Source of the DNA: Chitinophaga pinensis
Lineage (GTDB): Bacteria; Bacteroidota; Bacteroidia; 2-12-FULL-35-15
Direction of reading: 5' to 3'
Length of the DNA: 64,000 nucleotides
Assembly (NCBI GenBank): GCA_945885475.1
Contig: CAMCYR010000003.1
Location: forward strand, 1 to 64,000
Notes under the pieces: model-generated
Database searches by the model: none
Seen by the model: the letters and a program-made list of their open reading frames with translations, nothing else
What the model was told of the DNA's origin: nothing
Program-made: the position numbers and the translations under genes
In this document: piece by piece, positions 1 to 8,475 of the stretch
Position numbering within the stretch: the first letter of the stretch is position 1
Layout: every line of letters starts with the position of its first letter

Positions 1-3000
1 GTTCCTGTTACGGTATAGGTTGTAGTCGTTAAAGGAGTAACAGATATAATTGCTGTTGAGGCACCTGTATTCCAGCTATAAGACGTTGCTCCAGAAGCTG
101 TTATTGTAACAGGATCAGTTGCACATATCGTTGTTGCTGAAGCAGAAACGGCTACAACCGGCAATGGATTAACTGTAATTGTAGCAACACTAGAATTTGA
201 TGATGCACATACTCCGCTTTGAACAACTGCACGGTAAGAAGTTGTTGCTGTTAAATTTAAATACGACTGTGATGTTGTAACATTTGCTATATCATGAATA
301 TCACTTGCAAAATTATCTATCGAATATTGCCACTTTACTATTGTACCTGTTTGGCCACTTAAAGAAAGTGTTCCACTGTTTGATCCCGAACAAACTGTTG
401 CACTGGAAGAAATACTTCCGCCAACGCTAGCACTAAGTGGCGCATCTGAAGAGGTAATTGCTATTGCAGACGTTCCGCCAATAGGATTAACAGTATTCGC
501 ACCACTCGGCCAAACTCCATCTGAATCTATAAAAGGGCAGCCAGCAATATTTCCAGTAGAAAAATCACGTTGTTCAATTCTCTTAATGCCATTTGCATTT
601 GTGTTTGGAATCACCAATCCATATGCACCGGAGACAGCTTGTACACTTGTACCATAAAATGATGCATAACTATTTGCTGTTGTATTTGCTGTTCCGTCTG
701 ACTCAACAAACGTTCCTGATAGTGGACGACCAGTTCCTGCAACGTTATCATATACAAATACAAAGTTTTTATCTATGGCACTTGAATTACCTCTTAAACC
801 TGTACCATTATTTGCTCCTGCAGCGGCAACAAGGTTAATAATTTTTGCAGAGTTTGTTGTTGTAGGCTGATATGCTATTGTTGTTCCGCTTGCGCCATCA
901 TTCATATTTATACGAATGAAAACATTATTTCCTGGCGTAAATCTAGAGTTGCCAGTTGGTTCAACAACAAACCATCCTGTATAAGAACCGGAAGCATTTG
1001 CTGTAAAGCTTCCGAAATTTCCTGCTGAACTTAAACTTCCTCCTGAAGAACGCACAAAACTTCCAGAAGTAGGAAAGATACAATTACCTGCACCATTCGA
1101 AGTAATCGGATCGGTGCTTAATACAAGTCCTGTAAAATAATTATATGTTGCATTCGCATTAAGATTTGTTAAAGTAAGTAAACAAGCATATGGAATACGA
1201 TTTGAATTTGTTCCATTTACACCTTGCATATATTGAGGTAAAAGAACTTCCGTGATTGTAGGTTGTGTGGTTACAGTTCCTGTTACAGAAATAGTTGCCG
1301 GAGAACCCGTTGCACCTGCACTTGCAATAGTTATTGTTCCAGCATATGTACCTGCAGTAACTCCTGTTAAACGAACTGAAATTGTTTTTGAAACACTTGC
1401 TGTAGAATAAGTCAGTGAACTTTGACCTGCCGTAGCAAATCCATCATCAGAATATTCATATCCACTAACCGCACTTACTGTTAAATTCGCAGTGAGATAG
1501 GAACCCGTAAGTGTAAATGTCTGCGCAGGTGAAGGTGCTCCTGTATTAGCACTAAATGCTCCCCCAGGGCTGAGTGTACCAACAGATATGATGGGTACAG
1601 GATCGCTAACTGTTCCATTAAGAGATATCGTTGATGGAGAATTTGTTGCACCTGTGCTTACTATATTAGCTGTTCCGTTATATGTTCCGACAGCTACTCC
1701 TGTTAAACGAACAGAAATTGTTTTTGAAACACTTGCTGCAGAATAAGAAAGTGAACTTTGTCCTGCAGTTGCAAACCCATCATCTGAATATTCATATCCA
1801 CTTACAGCACTAACTGTTAAATTTGAAATAAGATTAAAACCTGAAAGAGCAAATGTTTTTGCAGAAGAAGGTGTTCCTGTAAGAGCCGAAAAACTTCCTG
1901 CTGGACTTAATGCGCCAACTGTAATTGTTGGTGTTGTGCTTAAAGTGGAAGTTCCATAAATTGTAACATCATCTAATCTGAATGTTCCACCAGACGACGC
2001 ACCTGCTGTTAAGTCAGCACGTTGAGTGCCGTAAGGATAAATTCTGAAAGTTACAGTGCCTGAAATTGCTGAAGAAAAATCTACAAAATCCCAAGTAGCA
2101 ACAGTACCTGTAGTTGGCGAAACAGGTGCACTACCCCACGAAGTTGATGAAGCAAATCCATCTGTACTATAACGAACTTCTAACTGATTAGGAGCAGAAT
2201 TACTTGCCTGACGGAAAAAAGAAAGAGAGTTAATATTTAATTGATAGCCTGAATTTGCTGCAACAGAAAATTCGATATAGGAGTTATTATTAACTGCAGC
2301 TGTAGCATTGAGAGTTGTTGAATTAAAAACATTGCCTGTGGCATTACAAGTAATTGTATTTCTTGATAAAGCTACTCCTGTTGCATTTACAGAAACTGTA
2401 GGCGTATTTCCATTTGTAGGACATGCAGAGGTTCCTGTAAACGTATTAACATATAGCGTTGCATTAGGAGTTGCACTTACTTCTGAACCTGCAGACCAGG
2501 TAGTTCCATTTCGCGTAAACAATTTGAAAGAATATGTTGCTCCATTTGTAAGTCCTGTTATTAATTGTGGAGATGTACTTCCTTTATAAACTACAAATCC
2601 ATTTCCTAAAGCTGTTCCGCTGTTGTAAATGAGATTTGCTGTATATGCGCTTCCATCGCCGGATGGTGTTCCTGTGTTCGGAGCTGGAGCGACAACAATC
2701 ATCACTTCATTATAACAACCTGTCGGATTTGTCCAGTTCACACTTACTTCTCCTGAATTACCTGTTGCTGTTGCTGCTCCGGCTGTTATATTTACTGGAC
2801 TTGCATTTATGATAGTTTGAGAACCACCTGCTGTGAAGGATGAGCCTGTTGGTGTACCCGTCGCAAAAGTTAAACTACCTGAAGATATTGCTTGTACATT
2901 AATAGTGTTTGCTGAAACTGCAGAACAAGGCAAATCACAAGTAACAAATAAATAACCTGTTCCTATTGAAAACGATTGAGTCAAGAATGAAAATGCTTGT

Positions 3001-4469
3001 GCCCCTGCTCCTAAAGAAGTTGTTTTAGTAGCAAGCAATGTTGCTGTTCCCGAATTGAATGTTGTACTTGTTTGATACCATAATTTCAGATTAGTTAAAT
3101 CTGTTGAGGAATATGAACCTGCTGTTGTAAAACTTGCACTGTTTAAAGTAGCGGCTGTAGTACTAACTGTCACATCTGTTCGATATAAAATAGCATTCGT
3201 TGTATTCTGACTTATGTTTCCAGAAGAGATTGTTCCATTTGCAAGTGCAATAGTTGGAACGGCTGCAGTAATTGTTTGGTTTCCACCTGCAGAAATAGAA
3301 CCTGTAAGAGTTCCGCTTGCAAATGTTAAAGTAGGAGATGCATTTACATTAAATTTATTTCCTGCCGTTGCTCCTGAGGCAATTGAAGATGTAATCCAGA
3401 GGTATCCGGTTGAGCCACTGTTAATAGCAGTAGCGAGCGAGCTGAATGTAACAGTTGAACCGGAAGCAACTCCTACTTGTGTTGTTCCTATTTGTGTAGC
3501 AGAACTAAACGTATTTGATGTTGCATTGTAATACAATTTAAAATTTGTAATGTCACTTGCAGCATAAGCACCCCCGCCATTTCCGGTAACAAAAGCCAAG
3601 GTATTTAAAGTTGTGTTAGAAGTAGTAACTGCTACCTGAAAATTAGAAATAGGTTGATCAACAGAGCCCTGTAATAAATTACCTGCTGTAATTTGTGAAG
3701 GGGATGATAGAGCAATGGAAGGAACAGGTGCGGTATATGTTGTAATTGAAATGTTATCTATTCCAACACCTTTACTAGAGCTACTTCCGGAAGGCCTCCA
3801 AGTAATCCATCTAATTTGATAGACCGAGCTTGCAGTTAAACCAGTAAGGTTATAAGATAGCGTTGTTGGCGTATAGGTTGTTACAGCACCAAAAGTTAAT
3901 GCAGAACCACTAATTGTTGTAAAGGAACCTGTTGTTCCTAATCTATATTGTAAAGCAATTCCGAAATCCTGAGTTGTTGTTCCTCCATTAATTAATTCTA
4001 ATTGGTAGGCAACTGTTATGGCAGTTGCTGTTCCTGTATTAATTGCTAAAGCAATTGTGTTTGTGCCATTTGTTGTATTACTTGATTGTTGTATGTATGC
4101 TCTTGCATTCGAACTTACAGCATATCCATATACATTCCCACCTGTCTGCGATGCAGTAGCTGCTGTTACTGCTGCATTCCCTGCAGGAGCGGCCGTTTCA
4201 GCAGCAGACTGAGTTGCTCTTAGCGCTCCAGATGTCCATGCAGCCATCCCTGCAGGCATAGAAGTGAAGGTTGCAGTTCCAAAATTTTGAGTGTAGGGTA
4301 ATGTTTGTGCTGTTGGATTTGTTTGCCCCAAGCAAACACTCCAATAACCTGTCAATAAAAACAAAACCAGCGCAAAAGATAAAGCGTTCCAGCCTTTTTT
4401 AAGATTTTTTTTAATAGTATTCTTTTCAGTTAAAAACTGAATCATTTCTTTTGAATAAATTTTCTCCAT
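1..4469 (-). CDS. Large secreted Ig-like/choice-of-anchor repeat protein, C-terminus beyond the left window edge (partial)
   Basis: Minus-strand frame sampled from ATG at 4469 (MEKIYSKEMIQFLTEKNTIKKNLKKGWNALSFALVLFLLTGYWSVCLGQTNPTAQTLPYTQNF...) through ~1261-1320 to ~60 (STAIISVTPLTTTTYTVTGT) is one consistent frame; signal peptide, Thr/Ser/Gly-rich repeats, SYSWNTGAST Ig-like motif. Absent from the ORF track because it runs off the edge. Confidence 0.85.
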   Translation of the reverse strand, partial: MEKIYSKEMIQFLTEKNTIKKNLKKGWNALSFALVLFLLTGYWSVCLGQTNPTAQTLPYTQNFGTATFTSMPAGMAAWTSGALRATQSAAETAAPAGNAAVTAATASQTGGNVYGYAVSSNARAYIQQSSNTTNGTNTIALAINTGTATAITVAYQLELINGGTTTQDFGIALQYRLGTTGSFTTISGSALTFGAVTTYTPTTLSYNLTGLTASSVYQIRWITWRPSGSSSSKGVGIDNISITTYTAPVPSIALSSPSQITAGNLLQGSVDQPISNFQVAVTTSNTTLNTLAFVTGNGGGAYAASDITNFKLYYNATSNTFSSATQIGTTQVGVASGSTVTFSSLATAINSGSTGYLWITSSIASGATAGNKFNVNASPTLTFASGTLTGSISAGGNQTITAAVPTIALANGTISSGNISQNTTNAILYRTDVTVSTTAATLNSASFTTAGSYSSTDLTNLKLWYQTSTTFNSGTATLLATKTTSLGAGAQAFSFLTQSFSIGTGYLFVTCDLPCSAVSANTINVQAISSGSLTFATGTPTGSSFTAGGSQTIINASPVNITAGAATATGNSGEVSVNWTNPTGCYNEVMIVVAPAPNTGTPSGDGSAYTANLIYNSGTALGNGFVVYKGSTSPQLITGLTNGATYSFKLFTRNGTTWSAGSEVSATPNATLYVNTFTGTSACPTNGNTPTVSVNATGVALSRNTITCNATGNVFNSTTLNATAAVNNNSYIEFSVAANSGYQLNINSLSFFRQASNSAPNQLEVRYSTDGFASSTSWGSAPVSPTTGTVATWDFVDFSSAISGTVTFRIYPYGTQRADLTAGASSGGTFRLDDVTIYGTSTLSTTPTITVGALSPAGSFSALTGTPSSAKTFALSGFNLISNLTVSAVSGYEYSDDGFATAGQSSLSYSAASVSKTISVRLTGVAVGTYNGTANIVSTGATNSPSTISLNGTVSDPVPIISVGTLSPGGAFSANTGAPSPAQTFTLTGSYLTANLTVSAVSGYEYSDDGFATAGQSSLTYSTASVSKTISVRLTGVTAGTYAGTITIASAGATGSPATISVTGTVTTQPTITEVLLPQYMQGVNGTNSNRIPYACLLTLTNLNANATYNYFTGLVLSTDPITSNGAGNCIFPTSGSFVRSSGGSLSSAGNFGSFTANASGSYTGWFVVEPTGNSRFTPGNNVFIRINMNDGASGTTIAYQPTTTNSAKIINLVAAAGANNGTGLRGNSSAIDKNFVFVYDNVAGTGRPLSGTFVESDGTANTTANSYASFYGTSVQAVSGAYGLVIPNTNANGIKRIEQRDFSTGNIAGCPFIDSDGVWPSGANTVNPIGGTSAIAITSSDAPLSASVGGSISSSATVCSGSNSGTLSLSGQTGTIVKWQYSIDNFASDIHDIANVTTSQSYLNLTATTSYRAVVQSGVCASSNSSVATITVNPLPVVAVSASATTICATDPVTITASGATSYSWNTGASTAIISVTPLTTTTYTVTG
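1261..1960 (-). repeat. Two tandem ~340-bp intragenic repeats encoding ~110-aa domains
   Basis: Both copies encode (T/S)VSAVSGYEYSDDGFATAGQSSL(T/S)YS(T/A)ASVSKTISVRLTGV; long near-identical DNA blocks (e.g. gaatattcatatccact). Confidence 0.85.
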
Positions 4470-4994
4470 TACAAATTGTCGCAAAAGCGTTTAGGGTTAA
4501 ACAAACCGGAAACTAAAAACGATACCGTGGTTTCAGAATATTCTTAGGACAAGAATTTTCTTCTAGGATAATCACTGTTATCAAAAAATAATTTCACTAT
4601 ATCTTTGAATAAAAATATATTTTCAGCAAATGTCTTTGAAAGAAATAATTAGATGATTATTCGAAAATTAAAATACCGTTAAGCTTTTATAGGATATGTA
4701 AAAATAAAGCTTCATTCATTGAATTTTATTATACTGGTATTTTAACACATTACAGAAATTAACTTATCAAACAATAGCACAGTAAAGTACAGCAAAGTGA
4801 TAAATGCTTTTGTTTAATTAAAAAAGACTTGCTTTTGAAAATAGTAAAAACTATCAAAAATAATTAATCTATTATTTTTCTTTAAAATATTCTTTCGTAA
4901 ACATCTGGATTGAGTTTTTAAATAATACAAATCCTAGAGGGAGAGTAAATCGATACTTCAATTTATTAATAGATTCATACTTATTGAAAACGAA

Positions 4995-5378
4995 TCAGGC
5001 GGCCTTCTCCTCTATTAACTGATTGATCATCGTCAATAAATAGTCAAAGCGGATTGGTTTGGAAGCAAATTGATCTGCACCAGAAGACATTGCATAAAGC
5101 ACTTTATAATCATCCGTTACAGCTGTTAAAAATATAAATGGAATTCGGTAGAACTGCTCTATATTCCGAATTGCTTTACACATTTCTATACCATCCATTT
5201 CTGGCATTAATATATCTGATATGATCAACTGGGGCAACTCTGCTATCGCTTGTTGTATACCTTCCAACCCATTATTTGCAACAACAACTGTAAATCCTTT
5301 TTTACGGAAATTATAAGAGAGGAACTCTAAAATATCCGGTTCATCGTCAACTAGTAGTATCTTCATATTTGTATTCAT
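4995..5378 (-). CDS. Stand-alone response regulator receiver (CheY-like) protein
   Basis: KILLVDDEPDILEFLSYN...SDILMPEMDG...SKPI receiver motifs, no output domain. Confidence 0.9.
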   Translation of the reverse strand: MNTNMKILLVDDEPDILEFLSYNFRKKGFTVVVANNGLEGIQQAIAELPQLIISDILMPEMDGIEMCKAIRNIEQFYRIPFIFLTAVTDDYKVLYAMSSGADQFASKPIRFDYLLTMINQLIEEKAA

Positions 5379-5452
5379 ACTATTATTTTCAACAAAATTA
5401 AAGCATCAATGCATCGTATATTTTTAGTTTATGTTACTAAATTGTTATCATG

Positions 5453-5491
5453 GATAAAAAAAAGCACCCGCTTCAAAAGAACGGGTGCTTT
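5453..5491 (-). terminator. Rho-independent terminator of the downstream-facing T9SS gene
   Basis: AAAGCACCCG / CGGGTGCTTT stem with U-run on the minus-strand transcript, just after stop at 5516. Confidence 0.85.
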
Positions 5492-5515
5492 GACAATCAA
5501 ATTAAATCAAACTTG

Positions 5516-8242
5516 TTATTTAACAACAACCATTTTCAATGTTTTCTTCGCTTTGTTTGAAACAATAGCTGTAAAATATATACCTGCATCTAAATTAGAA
5601 GCGTCAACTTTTAAAGTAGTCATTCCTGCAGCCATTTGTCCCTCAAACACATTCGCAACTACTTTACCAGTAATGTCATAAACAAATACTGAAATGTTTG
5701 TCGCTTCGTTTAAGTTTACATCAATAGTTGCTTCCTGATTAACAGGGTTTGGATATAAATTCACACCTGCAATTGTTTGAATTTCTTCAATTCCAACTGA
5801 CAAAGTAGTACTGAATGTAATTGTATCGGCACAAGTACCATTTGTTGCAATCAACGTAACGTTATATGTTCCATTTGATGCATATGCATGAACAGGAGCT
5901 GTTGCTGATGAACTTGAAAAGTCACCAAAATCCCATGAATAAGAAGTTGCACCAGTAGATGTATTAGAGAAAGTAACATTAAATCCTGTTGTAGAAGCAA
6001 CGGCAGCAGTAGCTGTTGGAACAGGACTTACTGTTACTACTGTATTTGAAGATGTACCAACACCATCACAGGCAACTGCATTTGTTGTTGTTACATTGTA
6101 AGAACCAGCAGCAGTTACAACAATTGCTTGCGTTGTTTGTCCACCGGGACTCCATAAATATGTATCAGAAGTTCCAGCTGTTAATGTAACAGATTGTCCT
6201 GCACAAAGTGAAGTTGATCCTGTAACTGCAATTGTTGGAAGTGGAGAACTACTCACATTCACATTGACAGGAGCTGAAGTAGAAGAACACGAGTTCGTAT
6301 CTGTCTTAGTAACAGTGTAACTTCCTGTGGAAGATACCGTGATCGCATCTGTAGTAGCACTTCCCGGAGTCCATAAATTCCCACCCGTATAACTGGATGT
6401 TAATGTAACTGAATCCCCAGTACAGAAAGAAGTCGAACCACTAGCTGTAATTATAGGTAATGAAGGCAAAGCATTAACTGTTATTGCAGTAATTGCAGAA
6501 GTCCCAACACAACCGTTTACATCCGTAACAGAAACCGCTTGATTTCCCGAAGTTGAAATAACTGCAGAAGAAGTTGATGCTCCACTAGACCAGTTATAAG
6601 ATGCAAATGAACCTGTAGATAATGTTACTGATCCACCAGCACAAAAAGTAGTTGCACCACTAGCTGTTACTATTGGAGCTGGCAAAGTGTTTACTACAAC
6701 AGCTATCGGAGAAGTTGTAACGACACATCCTGCCGCATTTGTTACAGTAACAGAATAGTTACCTGATGCAGTAACATTAATTGAAGAGGATGTAGCAGAT
6801 GTATTCCATACATTTCCAGATGTTGAATCTGAAACTAAAGTAACTGAACCACCAGCACAAAAAGTAGTTGGTCCACTTGGCGTTACATTCACAGCTAAAT
6901 AATTAATTCCAGCTGTAGTATAAGGAGTGTTTTGAGGATTAAAATTTGACCAACATTTTGTCCAATCGTTTGTGTCATCAAAAGCACCACGGTAGGTTGT
7001 TGGTGTAAAAAATGGGTCAGTTAAATTCGGACTAGAGAAACTAGCACCTGCCATAGCAGGAGAAGCTGCTTGCAAAAGAAGATTTGGATTTGTATAGTTA
7101 TATGGATTTACAGCCATGATATCCAAGCTATTTGGCAAAGTTGAATTTCCATTTGCAGGAAAATTGAACCATCCTAAGACTGAATTATACGGTGCACCCC
7201 ATGTAATCGTTAAACCTGCTGAATCGATTAGTTGTGGGCAACCAGCAATAATATTATTCTTAAATTGAAGCGAATTAAATTTTGCATTGTTTGCAGCAAT
7301 GTCAGATTCTAATTTTACTCCAACAGGAAATCCTGCAAAAATAGAATTATACGCACATTGAGAAGTAGCCTTTTTAAAATGGACACCTCTACCGTGGTTA
7401 CCATTTATTGTAGTTGACGCAGCACGCTTTGGACCGTAAAAAGTAACGTTCGACCAAATTGCGCGTGTCAATGGAGCATTAGTTGTTCCGCCTGCGTCAT
7501 TATCTGTTTCAAAACCATTGGACCTAGAAACGTCAGCTACTGATGAATCACTTACTGCAACAGCAAACTGAACTCTTCCTGTAAAACCATAGTCTGTGTC
7601 AAAATTGTCATCCACACCTCTGTAAGAAATCAAGTGTTTACAATTTACTGTTCCACCAAACCATTCAAAAGAATCATCACCACCATGACTAACTTGTACA
7701 TAGTCAATTGTAGTTCCCAATCCAACACCACCCATTGTTAAACCATTTGTTTCGTTGTTGGGCAAGTATGCAATCCCGGCATACTCAATACGAACATAAC
7801 GAATGATTCCAGAGTTGTCGTTTGGATCAGTACCACCATACAATCCTTTTACAGCATCAATGCCACCTTCAGCTAAACGAGAACCGGCGGGGTCGTTAAT
7901 TGTAGATTTTCCACAAACGATAATTCCACCCCAATCACCAGGGGCTCTTGAACCTGCTGGCTGGAAAGAAGTAAATACAATTGGCTCCGTTTGAGTTCCA
8001 TCTGCAATAATTTTTGCACCCCGAGTGATAACAAGCGTAGATGCATTTCCTTTAATCAATGTTCCTGGTTCAATTGTTAATGTTGCATTACTTGTAACGT
8101 AAACAAATCCACCTGTCAACAAATAAATGTTATTTTTTGTCCAAGTGGTATTTGTGGTAATATCACCAGAAACTGCAATTTGAGCATTTGTACTGAATAT
8201 TCCACCCAGTAACATGGCGCTCATTAGTAAAATTTTTTTCAT
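5516..8242 (-). CDS. T9SS type A sorting domain protein with beta-helix-like N-terminus, four Ig-like repeats and a PKD domain
   Basis: Start refined to MKKILLMSAMLLGGIFSTNAQ at 8242; repeated (T)(F/L)C(A/T)G(G/D/Q)SVTL units; PKD SYSWDFGD; C-terminal NLYPNPVNQEATIDV...GIYFTAIVSNKAKKTLKMVVVK. Confidence 0.9.
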   Translation of the reverse strand: MKKILLMSAMLLGGIFSTNAQIAVSGDITTNTTWTKNNIYLLTGGFVYVTSNATLTIEPGTLIKGNASTLVITRGAKIIADGTQTEPIVFTSFQPAGSRAPGDWGGIIVCGKSTINDPAGSRLAEGGIDAVKGLYGGTDPNDNSGIIRYVRIEYAGIAYLPNNETNGLTMGGVGLGTTIDYVQVSHGGDDSFEWFGGTVNCKHLISYRGVDDNFDTDYGFTGRVQFAVAVSDSSVADVSRSNGFETDNDAGGTTNAPLTRAIWSNVTFYGPKRAASTTINGNHGRGVHFKKATSQCAYNSIFAGFPVGVKLESDIAANNAKFNSLQFKNNIIAGCPQLIDSAGLTITWGAPYNSVLGWFNFPANGNSTLPNSLDIMAVNPYNYTNPNLLLQAASPAMAGASFSSPNLTDPFFTPTTYRGAFDDTNDWTKCWSNFNPQNTPYTTAGINYLAVNVTPSGPTTFCAGGSVTLVSDSTSGNVWNTSATSSSINVTASGNYSVTVTNAAGCVVTTSPIAVVVNTLPAPIVTASGATTFCAGGSVTLSTGSFASYNWSSGASTSSAVISTSGNQAVSVTDVNGCVGTSAITAITVNALPSLPIITASGSTSFCTGDSVTLTSSYTGGNLWTPGSATTDAITVSSTGSYTVTKTDTNSCSSTSAPVNVNVSSSPLPTIAVTGSTSLCAGQSVTLTAGTSDTYLWSPGGQTTQAIVVTAAGSYNVTTTNAVACDGVGTSSNTVVTVSPVPTATAAVASTTGFNVTFSNTSTGATSYSWDFGDFSSSSATAPVHAYASNGTYNVTLIATNGTCADTITFSTTLSVGIEEIQTIAGVNLYPNPVNQEATIDVNLNEATNISVFVYDITGKVVANVFEGQMAAGMTTLKVDASNLDAGIYFTAIVSNKAKKTLKMVVVK

Positions 8243-8390
8243 ATTATAATATTTAAATTTTTTTACCGTGTTTGAGGGAAGCGGCATTACCCGTTTTAAT
8301 AACAATAAAGGCAGTACTAAAACGATGTAAAAGTAGATGCACTATCTTATGTGATTGTTATCTCCACTTTATTAATAAGTAAATCTTAAT

Positions 8391-8405
8391 TTAACAAAAA
8401 GTTAA
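8391..8405. promoter_or_regulatory. TTAACAAAAAGTTAA element upstream of the T9SS gene
   Basis: Two TTAA cores 11 bp apart (8391, 8402); resembles TTAAACAAAAATTAA at 11378. Confidence 0.35.
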
Positions 8406-8475
8406 GAGACAGTGAATTTTACATTGCCAAAAAAGTAAGCCATTCGAGCAGAAATGACTTTTAAAGAAATAATAT

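Noticed and set aside
593-4212. Plus-strand ORFs at 593-838, 2308-2589, 3214-3531 and 4018-4212
   Set aside because: Antisense to the continuous minus-strand repeat protein; composition reflects the complement of Thr/Ala/Gly-rich codons.
4470-4994. ~520-bp gap upstream of the large repeat protein
   Set aside because: Inspected for ORFs, phased TTAA arrays and repeats; nothing beyond AT-rich promoter-like sequence.
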